64,000 nucleotides of DNA. Origin: Paramecium tetraurelia. Taxonomy: Eukaryota > Ciliophora > Oligohymenophorea > Peniculida > Parameciidae. The stretch's first letter is position 1. Each line of letters begins with the position of its first letter. The notes under the pieces are model-generated. The model ran no database searches. It had not been told where the DNA came from and saw only the letters and a program-made list of their open reading frames with translations. The translations under genes were made by a program, and so were the position numbers. The DNA lies in assembly GCF_000165425.1 (NCBI RefSeq), contig NW_001799433.1, forward strand, positions 197,181 to 261,180, written 5' to 3'. Shown here piece after piece: positions 35,745 through 48,049 of the stretch.

Positions 35745-37756
35745 ATGCCCCCAAAAAAGCCTAAACAAATTGATCCTTAATTGCAATAAGTATTCTCAAC
35801 TTAAATTATAGGAACAATTTGAGAAATGGAAAGAAAGTGATGAATTTAGAGTTTGGAATGAACTGATGATTATCTCAAAATCTTTAGATAATATTTCTGA
35901 AACATCCCCCGATATAACAGGAAATTGGCAAGTAAATAATATGATTATGTAGGTTTATCACAACAAAGTTTTTGAATTATGCTAAGTTTTCAAGTGTAAA
36001 CCTAAGTTCAAGTTCATTGACCATGTTCATATCCGAAGTGCATTTTTTGCGAAGGAAGACATTGAAATAAATAAGCAAATCTAAAAGCAATATATTGACG
36101 GCATCTATTGTTCTGTAGAGAAGTTAGATAAGGATCGTGGAAACCATGTTAAATAAGCTTATTCTAAAATTTTTAGAAGTATTTATAGCAAAACAATTTT
36201 TAGCTTTGGAGGATCATAAGTTTTAAGATATGAATGCCGAAAACTACTAAGCGGAGAGAAAAAACTTGCAAACCCTATTGAATGAGTTAACTAAGAAATT
36301 ACCTATTCTAATAAAAATAAGTCATAAACTGATTGAAGAGCGTTTAATGCAAGTTACAGCTCCATTAAGAGCACTCTTGGAAATCAATAAGAAATTGATG
36401 TTCTTTGATTTAAGAAATACTGCCCATAGAGATAGGATGATAAGAGATTTTATAATAAAAGCAGATATTGAATAATATTGTATTTGTTTACAGGAATGCG
36501 AAAGAATTTTGCTTGAATCATAAGCGATAAAAGCAAACCCTAATGTGAAACTTATTTTTAATAAATTAGGTTATGAAAATTGGTAAGTTATAGATTTTAT
36601 AATTTTAGGTAAACTAATAAGATAGAGTCATTTTATCTAAGACCACTTTTAGAAGCATTTGAAAAAATGAGAAGAAACTTATTTTGTTTAATGCTCAAAG
36701 GAATCAACTTTTACAAAGCACCTTTAATGGAGAATTAAGTAATTTTAATAACGAATTATTAGTAATTTGTAATTGATATTAATGAAGTCATAAAGGCTGA
36801 ATTGATTAGTGAGCATTTGCTTGGATCACCATTAAAAAGAGACCAAATAAATTTTGTATATAATGTGTTAAGCGTTATTTTTCATGCAAATCCACAAGCA
36901 AGAGAATTTCTGTAAAAGAAAGATGAAAATTGTATTAAAGGAAGCATTCCAAAATTAATTGCATATCATACTATCTTATACATGAGAGCCTGGAAGGATA
37001 GAAAGAAAGAAGATGACTTAAAGTAGATGAAATAAGAATAGTAAGATTAATTGAAGTAAACCTAACTTTAACATTCATAATTACAAAGCACATAAGATGA
37101 AAATTTGGCAAATGCTCAAACTAATATTTATGTTTCTCCAGAAAGGAAGAGACAAATGGATGAAGAGTAAAAAAAGAAAGAAGAGGAATAAAGATTGGCA
37201 GAAGAAACAGCAAGAGAAAAAGAGTAATTATCTTTGATGCAAAAATATGGGAGGTATTGGTTATGGGACTTTTATTGTTCATAAGAACATAGACAAATTT
37301 TTGAAGATTGCGTTGAAAGAGTTAGACACATTAATAAAGCAGTGTAATAAGATATTGAAGATGAAATCATTAAGGAAGGTATGATACCCAAGTATAACTA
37401 TTATTTAAACCTTTTTTAGGATTCGTAATAGACAGATGTAATAAAATGATCCCAGCTTATTATTCAATGAATTACGTAAAAAAGATTACGATAACCAATA
37501 TGTTTTAATGAGAAGACCTCCAGAATTATGGAATTATCCTAAAGTAATTGATGAAGAGCATTAATTCAGAGCAATTGCAGATCCTAAAAAATGCTATATA
37601 GATTAAAGAATTGAAAATTTAGAGGAGAGAATCAATCTATTGGCAAACCATCTGCAAACGTACAAACCATAGACTTGGAAAGAATTAATTGAAAGAGTAG
37701 TGGATGCACTAAAGGAAACATACATTTAAGAACCCACTTAAATTGATGAATAATGA
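35745..37756 (+). CDS. Large unknown protein, about 620-629 aa
   Basis: Starts MPPKKPKQIDPQLQQ, with five certain introns (22, 21, 25, 26 and 28 nt); a sixth 24-nt candidate is a multiple of three and cannot be decided by frame. The frame closes. Order: basic start, helical region (FEKWKESDEFRVWNELMIIS), a long coiled segment (ERKNLQTLLNELTKKLPILI), a compact middle domain (FYLRPLLEAFEKMRRNLFCL; LLGSPLKRDQINFVYNVLSV), an E/K/Q-rich stretch and a C-terminal domain (QKYGRYWLWDFYCSQEHRQI; PSLLFNELRKKDYDNQYVLM). No named family recognised; the low-charge conserved-looking blocks suggest a conserved, possibly ciliary, protein. It ends 6 bp from the stop of convergent CFAP45. Confidence 0.75.
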
Positions 37757-37762
37757 ATTTGT

Positions 37763-39402
37763 TCAAATTAATATATTAATTTTTTTCCTAGCTAATTCTG
37801 CTTTATATTTATCTGGAATAGAGTTTTCATTTAACGTCTTTAATTTAGTTTCCTTGATATTCTCTAATAATTTCTTCTCATTTAGCATTTTATCTCTAAT
37901 TTTCTTGCCTTCCTCTAATCTAAAAACATTAAAATGAAATAGCTTACTTATCTCTTTCTTCCTATTTTCTCTTTTCTTCATTAAGAGATATCTGTTTTCT
38001 GAGTTCATCAGCATGCTTTTTTACTAATGCCTCTTTTTCATGATGCAACTTCAATTCATTTTCTCTTTCTTATTTTTGTTTCTAATATAACTCTCTAAAA
38101 TTCATCTCTTTCTAATCTAGCCTAAATACTATAAATAATGCAATATACTTATTCTTCTAATCGTTCTTATTTTTCAGATTATTATAATTTTCTAGCCTCT
38201 TAGACCTCATGATTTAATTTCATTTTCCATTCTGCTTCCTTCCTTTCTTTTTCTCTTGCTTATCTTTCATTTTATTCCATAGCTCTTTTGGCTCTTAGTG
38301 CATCCAATTCTGCCTATCTATCTTGTGCTTTTTCCTGCATTTCTCTCAATCTTTAAACTTCTCTTTCTTTTTCTTCTTTGATTCTTCGTTACTCCTCTAA
38401 CAATTCTGCTTCCTTCTATGCCTTTTGCAAATTGTATTTGACAATCATTTCTTCTTCCTCTCTTTCTTCTAACTTTCTCTTCTCTTTAACCAAAATAGCT
38501 CTATCATTAGCCTCCAAAATTTCTTCTTAAACCTTCTATTAAGTAACCTTCTTCTGCATAGCTTTCTATTATTCTTCTATTTACAGTTGTTTAATCTATT
38601 TAAGCATGACCTAACCCTCTCTTTCTTATTCTTCCTTATCTTTTAAACGAATGAGTTCTCTTTCCTTTATTTATTCAATAATAATATCATGACCATGCTT
38701 TTACTCAACTTTTCTTTATTTATCTTTTTCCTCATGATATTTAATGGATTTAAGTCGTTCAATTTCCATCATTAAATCCTTACGTTTCTCTTACACTTTA
38801 TATTATTCATGAAGTTCTTTCTTCTCTTTTAATTGCTTATCTCGAACAGTTACACATTTTGCATACATAACCATTTTGTTCATTTCCTTTACATCATCCA
38901 TCTATTCATTCATGATTTCTGATGCCTAACAAACAATCAAAATTATAATTTACCCTTGCCAGAAGTGAATCTTTAACTACCTTATCTTCTTCTTGCTGAT
39001 CTGAGAGAGGTACTTATTTTTTCTTCTCTTCCTCCATTTGTAACATCTTTTGCTTTTTGGCTTTTGCTGCAGCCATTTACTTCTCTTTTTACTCCTCAAG
39101 CAATTTTTTCTAGTATAATTATTCTTCTTTGGTCGTTATAATAGCATTATTCTGGAAAAATAGAAAATATAAGTAATACCTTCATTCTTTATAATTCTGC
39201 TTCCCCTATGAGGACCACTTCTGGATGAGATGCATCTCCATTCCTTACATTTTTTACTACTGATTATATCTATTCTTCTGTTCTGGGTTTACCTAGGTTG
39301 AGATTGATCATATTACTTTATATTTCCTCTACGACAGGTGGCTTTTTAATCTTCCCACTAAGTTTGCTATTCTAAGAAAGAATAATAACAATGATATACC
39401 AT
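37763..39402 (-). CDS. CFAP45: CFAP45 (CCDC19), microtubule inner protein
   Basis: A long continuous coiled coil rich in E/K/R/Q. The start is ATG 39402-39400, immediately followed by a 28-nt intron, then NSKLSGKIKKPPVVEEIQSN. Family features: near the N-terminus SHPEVVLIGEAELQRMK followed by helices rich in KEEQ and AAAKAKKQKM, and the C-terminal signature ENIKETKLKTLNENSIPDKY followed by KAELARKKINIL, matching the conserved IKE.KL..L...GIP.KY end of CFAP45. CFAP45 lies inside axonemal doublet microtubules and stabilises them. At least one further intron (28 nt ending CAG) after LQRMK. The end is TGA 37765-37763. Confidence 0.88.
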
Positions 39403-39450
39403 ATTATATTCTAAATAGTCAATATATAATAATAAATATATGAATCGAAT

Positions 39451-42400
39451 TCAAGTGAATAAATTTGTTTTTATTTTTTTCTTACCCTTCACTTATTTCA
39501 TGATTTTCTCATAATCAGTTGGCTATTTTATTCTGACAATCCATTGAAATAGAAATATTGGACACCAACTAAATAATACTATGATCATAGTATTTATCCA
39601 AAATGTTCCATTTAGAACTTCTCCAACTACTAAAGTTTCTGGGATGAGTACCATTGTCAATACGTAAAATACTGTGGATCCAATAGTTGAAATGAACATT
39701 ACAATGTGCAAGGAATTAAGCTAAATATAATTTAGTTAGAATAATACTTCACTAAAAATCATGCAATATTCAGTAATAATTAAAGATGTGAAAGCTGCTG
39801 TCTCTATATACAAGAAAACATTCTTATACAGAAATTAAGCCAAAATCATTATTAAGGTTCCTTAATATGTGGCCTTCCAACACCAAATCATAAATGTCTT
39901 CGGATTGAGATCTCTACTCTTTTATAATGATTTATAAAGAGGAGGAAACTCAAGCGCTACTTTTTCTACAACATCCTCATCAAATATGATGCTAAACACT
40001 GGAAACATTCTAAGTTGATAAAGATTAAATGATTACGTATAGATTGTGGCATATCCCAAAATTAATGTGCTACTGAAAATGCTAATACTTAAATAAAAGT
40101 AGATGCACATGAAAACTGTTTAGATCATGGAAATAATTAATCCTCTATGAGTTACAAATTAAGACAACAAGGCGGATCTCTTATATGATAATCTGCCATG
40201 CCAAAGCAACAGAGAGTTTAGATATTTAAATTTAAGAATAGAGAAATCGCTTGCTAAGGCTGCTTATTTACCTTCCTTTCCTTCAATTCCAATTCCGACA
40301 TCAGCTGATTAAATCATACCTACATCATTACCCCCATCCCCAATGCAGGCAGTAATTTTTTGAGTGTATTTTTTGATACATTCGGTCACTAACGCTTTCT
40401 GAGTAGGAGAACATCTACAACACACAACAGATTGAGCTTAAGTTGCAATTCTAAAGAAGAACTCTTCTTTTTTAAATGCTGTGGAGAGACTTGTACCATC
40501 AATAACCAACAGTTAATTGGTTTTAGTCTCAAATTATTAGAGTCTCTATTGCAGAGTTTCTTCATCGGTAATTTCTTTAAGTAAGAATATCTCTTAGGTT
40601 GCGGATTTAATTCCACTCGAGATAGCTATACAAATGGCAGTTTCAATTTTATCTCCAGTCAACATCCAAACGTTGATGCCAGCATTTCTGATGTTTTCCA
40701 GGGTTGAACAAACATCTTCTTATAATTTATCTTCAACTCCTGTGATCCCTAAAAACTACATATGATTTTCTAATTCTTTTCTAACTCTAGATAATTTATT
40801 TTGTCTCTATGTAACATTTTCAATACATTAGGCTTATTCATACTTGACTTTCCAATCTTCAAAAAATTCACGAGTAATTATCTTTTAGGTCAAGACCAAT
40901 GTTCTTAATCCCTCTCTGGCTAGATTTTCGCATTCTTCATCAACAAATCCTCGTTGTGTTTCTGGTAAGAACTGCTTCATTATTGCATCAGCTCCTTTTA
41001 AATAAAAGATGTATAGGTTATCTAATTTGAGTAGAATCCCCATTCTTTTACTCTCGCTGGAGAAGGGAAAGTTATAGAGAATTTCATATTTTTTTGTTTT
41101 TCCATTGTATTCGATGGTCATAGAATTCTAATCCCTGTTCATTAAAGTAATTCCAAGGGATTCTGCTATCTTAACCAAAGCAACTTCGTCTGGAGATGAA
41201 GCTTAGTATTGTCTTTCCCCATTCTCCTCTATTGGAGTAACATTGTGACATAATGCTATAGCCAACAATAAGTCTCTTAAGATGGCATCTTCCTCTGCAT
41301 TCCCTATTTCTAATCCAGTCTACAGACTCCTCTTCATGTCATCGTAATTTTCATAAGTATACACATTTTATTTTAAGGACAACTTCTTAAAAATCATATC
41401 ATTCTATGTTAAGGTTCCTGTTTTATCCGTAAGCAAATATTCAATTCTACCTAAAGACTCTGGAATGTTAGAATTTCTAGGAATTGTGCCCTCTATCCCT
41501 TTATCTATGGATATCTTATAGCAATATATGAGTTTAGCAAATTCAACATTGACTCTCATGGAGATGGGAATGATATTGGAGAGTAAAATTAGATATCGAA
41601 CTAGAGAGACACATATTGCTAAGGCATTCAATGGAGGTTATGAGAGAATTGTGATGATAATTGACAAGAATCCCATTGCCACAAAAAGCATAATTGACAT
41701 ATAATTGATTTCAGCTAAGTAATAAGTAATATTGATTACTGTCGATTTTGCCAAACTTAGTTTGAGGTTGTCTGCTGTTCATAGCCATTCTAGTTTCAAA
41801 TCCATTATAAATAACTACTCCAGTTACCTTACCATTTGCAAGAACTGTACTAGCCCACATAACATTTTCTAATGATAATGGCTCTTTTGATTATTCACAC
41901 TCAAATACAGCATAAAAATCGTAGATGTTTTCTTATGGACGATCACATTTTACTTAACAAGTTGACAACTACAAATTCTATATTCCTTTCTTTTAAATAT
42001 ATTAAACAGGTTTCCTTAATTTCCAATCTGTCTCCCCATCCAATTAATCTGTACGAATAAATACTTGATCATCACTCGCTTCCAATACCAGAATATCTGC
42101 TGGTATACGTTAATTGCTGTTTATTTCTATGATCATTCCGACTTCCAATTGACCACTTGAGATGTGTTACCATTGGCCATTTATATACCGCTTATATATT
42201 GTACTATTAATTTGTCTGTCCCTCTTATGTCTTTTTATGTCATCGTACAATTCTTTCAGGACACTCAGAGTGACCACCAGAGCTAGAGGCCCCAAATATC
42301 CTATCAGAAATCCAACTTTGAAGGGTTAAATAAATTGCGAGATTGTCAATCCTAAATAAAAGATGTTGATGAATTAGTGAAACTATTAATAAAGCACTTT

Positions 42401-42652
42401 AGGTAGAAATGTGAAGACATTATATTTAGAATTCTTGATAACATTGCTTTATTAATTGATTGGTGTACATTGTCCATCTAAACATATTACACGACTACAT
42501 TTCTATATGGGTACAATAAACAAATTTTTCATTCTTTCTTTCCATGAATTGCTATCCTTCTCTTCAACTATCATAATGCTTTCCTTCCCTTACTCTATTT
42601 ACAACACCTCTGTTTGCAATAATTTTGTTGTAGAATCTTCAACTTTGTTCAT
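39451..42652 (-). CDS. P4-type ATPase, phospholipid flippase (NEO1/ATP9 class), second copy
   Basis: About 1,030 residues, paralogous to the flippase at 18922-22157. Start [20 protein letters not shown] at 42652; an in-frame upstream ATG exists at about 42694. N-terminal flippase block [20 protein letters not shown] followed by FLPKVLYQQF; actuator [17 protein letters not shown]; catalytic [18 protein letters not shown], uninterrupted here; substrate-binding [18 protein letters not shown] and [44 protein letters not shown]; hinge [10 protein letters not shown] with [13 protein letters not shown]. These match ATP9/NEO1. The end is TGA 39453-39451 after [18 protein letters not shown]. The fragment-rich C-terminal third encodes the last membrane helices. 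Confidence 0.93.
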
Positions 42653-42738
42653 GAATTTAATAATAATGAAATTTAACTTAATATTCTGTTTCATTACGTG
42701 ACTCCTAAAATAATACTCCACTGATCAACTAATTCAAG

Positions 42739-44100
42739 ATGCAAATCCAACTACCATCCAAACACCCTTGCTAGTAATATACTACCAAATCCTTAACTCT
42801 ACTCAGCATCATTAATGATTTGATATCAGGCAATCCTTTAATTTTAATTGAATTCTATGCATCTTTATGTGTCCCATATAATCAATTCGCTTTGGGATAT
42901 CAACAACTCATCAAAAAAGTATCCAACACACATCATTTCTTGTGAAGATATCCCCTTTAAAAATTAAAAGTCTCATCATTCCCTATTTCTTCCCCTTTTC
43001 CTGGATGGTAAACACTTTTCACTTTACTGGCTAACAAAGTATTGATTCCTTATTTTAATGGATGTTATAGGTATATTGATAAAATCTTTATATTTTAGTT
43101 GTTCAATGGGACAAATCTTAAAGAAACCTTAACATAAAATCAATTTTTTTATGAAAATGATGTTGAATACTCATTATAATTATTACTTTTAACTAACTCC
43201 TCTATTAAGGATCTGAAAAATTTATCAAAAATCCTAATTATTGGGACTTTTTTGAAATAAAAAGTAAAAAGTCACATCTCTTCTCTATTGGTAACAAAGA
43301 ATACATGTATAATTTTTCAAAAGATATTTCAGAAAAGAAAGAAATCAATCAAGCATTTATTCAATAAAATCATTTGCTTGATGTACCATAATATCAATGA
43401 TTAATCAGAAAACTAGAATTTTCTGGAGCTTTTCCTGAATTTATCTTTTTTAGTAGTTGAGATGAGTAGTTCGAAAAAGTGGGAATCATCCTAATAGTTT
43501 CTAAGAACCTGTCTGTTTTCATATACAAAAAATTACTAATGGAAAATTCTTCAATTAATTAAATAAACTAGGAGCAGATGACAATGTGTTCCCCAAGATT
43601 AAAGCTTGGAATTAAGGATTGAAATATAAATACAATAATAAACCTAATTTTACAGTCAAAGGAATATAGAGCTACAATTCAATTTGAAATAAGGCCAAGT
43701 TGAGAACATGATCAATTATGAACCATTTCCAGTTTGCACTTAAGTGAATACTTATGTTCATATATCATCTTAAGTTATTCAAATTGAAAGTTACAGCATT
43801 AAATTATGAGGAAGAAGGTGTTAAAGAAAAAAAGGATGTTTTCTTAGAGTTTATGTTCTGAGTTATTTTGAGTTTGCAATAATTTAAACAACTTTATGAT
43901 TATAACAAAATCACAATAGCGTTGTGGTTCAAATTAATGCTCCTGAAAATCAAATTTCAGGTGTTTAATAAATCGTTGTAGAGATGCTGATAAATAAGGT
44001 AAGGGTATTGAGAAGGTAGAACTTCGGATCAGTTTATGATTTATTAGATATTACAATTAGTATCAATTAGAACCATATTATATTTGGATAATTGTTAAAT
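42739..44100 (+). CDS. Plus-strand gene with unresolved exon structure (possibly decayed)
   Basis: Starts MQIQLPSKHPCQQYTTKSLT and reads SGNPLILIEFYASLCVPYNQ, then a 29-nt candidate intron and ISPLKIKSLIIPYFFPFSWM. Further convincing coding blocks follow in several frames: NPNYWDFFEIKSKKSHLFSI, QEPVCFHIQKITNGKFFNQL and NKLGADDNVFPKIKAWNQGL, and near the end SVVVQINAPENQISGVQQIV with VEMLINKVRVLRRQNFGSVY. Several in-frame TGAs separate them, and not all can be removed by standard introns. Either a many-intron gene or a degrading one; no family is assigned. The last block stays in the frame of the next gene's ATG, so the boundary at about 44100 is also uncertain. Confidence 0.4.
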
Positions 44101-44127
44101 GAATATATATATATAATAAAAATATTT

Positions 44128-46116
44128 ATGATAATTTTTAGAACTTTATTGAAATGGAGATTTTCTACTCACACTAATTAAATTAATTTTGCATTTCGAG
44201 ACCGGTTTGAGAATCAATCAGATAGTGACATCGATATATTTGATTTTCCAAAAGAGGATGTGAGAATAGTTTAAAATGAATCAGAACTAATGACACTTAT
44301 TAGTTAGCATGTAGATCCCAAAGTTTTGATCGATATATTCAACAAGAATAGAAGTATATTTGGTATATAGCATTGCTAACTTACAATTCGTATTATCGCA
44401 CATTTTTTGTCCTCTGTGAAAATTTATGAAAATGAACCTACATTTCATTAAGGAATGGGGGAAATATCGAATTTCTTAAATAGTTAACTAGATGAATTTT
44501 CTCCAATGGATTTGATTGAGTTGCTTTGTTTCAAATCTAAATATTAATTGAAGGGCCAATAGTAATTGCTTGAAAATATTGATGATTAAAAATTAGCGAA
44601 TAATTTAAATTAGATGCTACAAGATAGCTCTGATTTTAGTATTAGACATTACATAAATATTTGGTATGACTCCCAAGTTTTAAACATGAATTTACCATTA
44701 ATTAATTCATTAGTTGAAGATCGCTTAAACACTGAACCTCTTTCACCTATGGAAGTAGTACTTTTAATACGGTGTGAGATGATGAAATCCTAGAAGAGAA
44801 AATTTGTTAATTCTGCATTGATTGAATTCTGTATTTCTCATTATGATGGGAATTCACTTTTTTACGATTTTTAACAAGTCACTCAATTTTACATTATGTT
44901 ACTTAAGGTGAAATATCAGTACTTAAATCCATATTTAGAGTCACATCCTATTCTCATAAAAATGAGATAATCCTTAATTGACAATCTAACAGTGATGGAT
45001 GAACATACAATCTTATCAATCATAGCTAATTATTAATTGTTGCCAGTTGATGTTCCTCCTGTTTTAGAAAACAAAATCAAAGAGTTCTTATTTAAATAAT
45101 TAAGTTTGAGACCTTAAAAAATATCTGTCTATTTAATTTAATAATTTTTGATTAATCTCTAATCAATTTGTACTCCTTTAGAAGTTGAAAAGTTAATTGA
45201 TGAAATTATTTCAAAATTGTAATCAGAAACCCATCTGCCTTCACTTACAATAGCCAACAAAATAGCACAGATAATCTTAGGTTTATGCAAATTAAATTTA
45301 ACAATTAATTTTAGATCAAAAGTGACTGTATTTTCTGATTATGTAAGTTAAGTTTGTAAATTGGAATATTCAGAGAATGGTCTTCTATATTTAAGATTTA
45401 TCTGTGGATAGGAAGTTGATTGCTTTCTCACTAAAGAGAATGCATTCCACCATCCTCTTCATTCGTTTGCTGTCACCACAAATGAAAAACTTAAATAAAG
45501 CTTAAATGAATTTTTAATAAAGAAAATCCAAGAAAACCCTCTGAAAGTTATACACGACATATTGAACTTCTAATACTAATATTAATAGATGTTCAAAGAT
45601 TTGCTTCCTACAATTATAATGGAATTTATGAAAAAAGCACATTATTAAGAAAGGCACCTTTCTTCTTTATTTAAATTGTTGAATGATGTTTAGTCATTGA
45701 ATCTCTTAAAAGATTGCCTCTCATACAAAAAGTCAGACCTCTATCGATTAGCCCTTAGATAACATAACTTAACTGAATTATAGGCTTAAATTTTTGGTAG
45801 CCGATTAATTTAATAAGTTGAAAAATTTCATAGACATGGTGTGTTGAATGTAATGTTAAATTCTAATCTGGCTATTTTGGTTGGAAGGAAGAATCCTGAA
45901 GTTTTGACTACAATAATAAGCATTATAAAATAGTAAAATGATGGACTTGAAACTTATTCATTTTGCAAGTACTTAAAAGATCACAAAGTGGATTACAGAA
46001 AAGTATTATAGCATTCACAACGCAGAGCTAGATTGGAAAAAATAGAAGATCTTTATAATTCTCAAAAATGTGTTGAGAAGAGATTGATGTTATTATACAT
46101 ATTATTTTTTAACTGA
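44128..46116 (+). CDS. Predicted mitochondrial helical protein, 662 aa
   Basis: A single exon of 663 codons. The N-terminus MIIFRTLLKWRFSTHTNQ is a textbook mitochondrial presequence with an RFS/T cleavage context. The rest is mostly alpha-helical with a repeated short-helix feel (SPMDLIELLCFKSKYQLKGQ; EPLSPMEVVLLIRCEMMKSQ; VMDEHTILSIIANYQLLPVD), resembling octotricopeptide or FASTK-like organelle RNA-binding proteins, but no RAP or PPR signature could be confirmed. An organellar RNA role is an inference. It ends at TGA 46114-46116, only 8 bp before the next gene's ATG. Confidence 0.78.
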
Positions 46117-46124
46117 AATAATTA

Positions 46125-46900
46125 ATGTATTCCTAATTAAAAAAAAAAAAGTCTCCAGATGCTCATCCCTCTATTCCCAAAGGTTAGTTTTCAAACGATC
46201 AAAAATTTTATTAAGAGTTGACTCAATAATTATGGGAATCTCATCCTACAGATGAGAATTTAGAAATATCTGTAGATGTACCTTAGATGTAAACAAAAAG
46301 AGCATAACCATACTTAACAGAAGAAAACAATTTGGTCCTAGAAAATCGTAAGCTTAAAGAAACTATAATTTAAATGAAATTGGAAATGTATTTACAACTT
46401 ATTTAATTAGGAAGTCTAAATTAGAGGCTGATCTATTGAAACAAAAAAATGAATTCCAATCCATCTTATAAGAGTATGTAACTTTCATAGATAAGATCTT
46501 ATAAGATAAAAAAGACTTATAGTTATAATTGTCACAATTTTAAAAGCAAGAACCCTAGGAAAATCAAAATGAATTGATTGAATAACTTCACTTCTTGTAG
46601 GATGAAAATTGTAAATCCCTGTAATAGTCAGAGGAATTCAGCAATAAATTAATTTAGATAGAGACTTTGTTAATCAATTTAGAAGAAGAAAAGAAAATTG
46701 CCTATGAAAAGATAGAACTACTTAAACTTCAAAATCAATAATTAAAATAGCATTACGAGGAGAGGCTATAAAATTTGAAATAACAACATTACACAGATAT
46801 TACTAAATTCGAATCTATTGTATAGGAAGCACTAGATAAGAAGGACTTTAAAATACAGAAACTAAAGGAGCAATTAAGTTATTACACAGACCAATTTTGA
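46125..46900 (+). CDS. Coiled-coil protein, 250 aa
   Basis: Starts MYSQLKKKKSPDAHPSIPKG, 8 bp after the previous stop; the lysine run is encoded by a 12-A tract. One 23-nt intron (GTATTTACAACTTATTTAATTAG) restores the frame, giving 251 codons. From about residue 70 it is a continuous coiled coil (ENNLVLENRKLKETIIQMKL; DLLKQKNEFQSILQEYVTFI; INLEEEKKIAYEKIELLKLQ). No catalytic motif. Convergent with the next gene, 27 bp apart. Structural role likely; family unknown. Confidence 0.8.
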
Positions 46901-46927
46901 ATTAAATGTATAATTTTTAATTATATT

Positions 46928-48000
46928 TCAACAATTATATTACTTTTCGAATTCTAAATGTTTCTCAAATACATCAATAATTCCTTACATATTCTCAGTG
47001 TCTTCTGTGTTGTGTTTGATAGAACGTTTATTTTTATTGAAACTTGCGAGAGTTTTATTTTTCAGTTTAATATTTTCATCGATTTTTTAGACTATAATTG
47101 AATTAGTTAATTTATTGAGATAATGTTAATCTTTGTTATAGTATTTGTCTGTATCCAACCCTTTCATTTTCGATATTGTGGGTAGTCTGACAGTTTTAAT
47201 AAGATCAGTGAAGCCACTTCTATTAGTTGGAGTGATTTGCTATCTTGATCTTTGTTCTTTCAATTATTTCAGTTAATCTGGATCTAGGGCATAGTTTTTG
47301 ACTTCTCTAAATTCTTTGGGTCTTGTCCTCATATTTAATGGTCCATATACATTAAGTAAATCATTTTTTTCAACAAAATCTGTGAAGAGCTCTTTTATTT
47401 TAAATTGAAATATACCTCTTTTTCTATTGAATAGTTGGTCCTAAATAGATTTGTAAGCACTTTCAAAAGTAAAGATCTAGTCTTTATCGTCATTTAATGG
47501 CTTTTATACAATTTTAACCTAATTTGTAATCGTACTTAATATTGACATTAATTTTATACTCTGTTATTTTATTAGTAACGTAACCTGTAGGTTTTAGATT
47601 TGTAAATCTCTATTCAGAAACATTATAAAATTCATAATTATTGAGAGTGTTTCCCTTAAGTGAATCTATTTTGCTTAATGGAGGCACTTTGCTCTTGATA
47701 TATGGATTATCATAACTTTCTCGACAGATCAACGAGTTCGATAATTTAAAATAAGTCGGAGCTTCATGGGAATTTCCGTAAGCAAATTATGGGAAAACCT
47801 TAATATTCATCACAAATAGAGTACCTTTTTTCCCTTGAGAATTTTAGTTGGCTCTAATAATTAATATGTTTTGGAATATGAAGATCGTAGATACGTAGGC
47901 AATTCTTCACTTTCAGCATTTCCTTTTCCACTCTTAGAAATATAGATAGGTATGATACTTTTGTATTTAATTTATCAAATTCTTCTTTACCAGTGAGCAT
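46928..48000 (-). CDS. Unknown basic protein with several introns
   Basis: Starts MLTGKEEFDKLNTK, then introns of 26 nt (ending AAG) and 26 nt (ending AAG). Readable blocks in order: SGKGNAESEELPTYLRSSYS, FPQFAYGNSHEAPTYFKLSN, YIKSKVPPLSKIDSLKGNTL, STITNQVKIVQKPLNDDKDQ, RKRGIFQFKIKELFTDFVEK, NVYGPLNMRTRPKEFREVKN and TVRLPTISKMKGLDTDKYYN, to TGA 46930-46928. The central FTDFVEKNDLLNVYGPLNMR block looks conserved but I cannot name it. P/Y/R-rich spacing resembles microtubule-associated ciliary proteins; this is only an impression. Confidence 0.65.
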
Positions 48001-48049
48001 TTTAATAATAATATTTTTATTTTATAATATCTCAATTATTATTTTTAGG

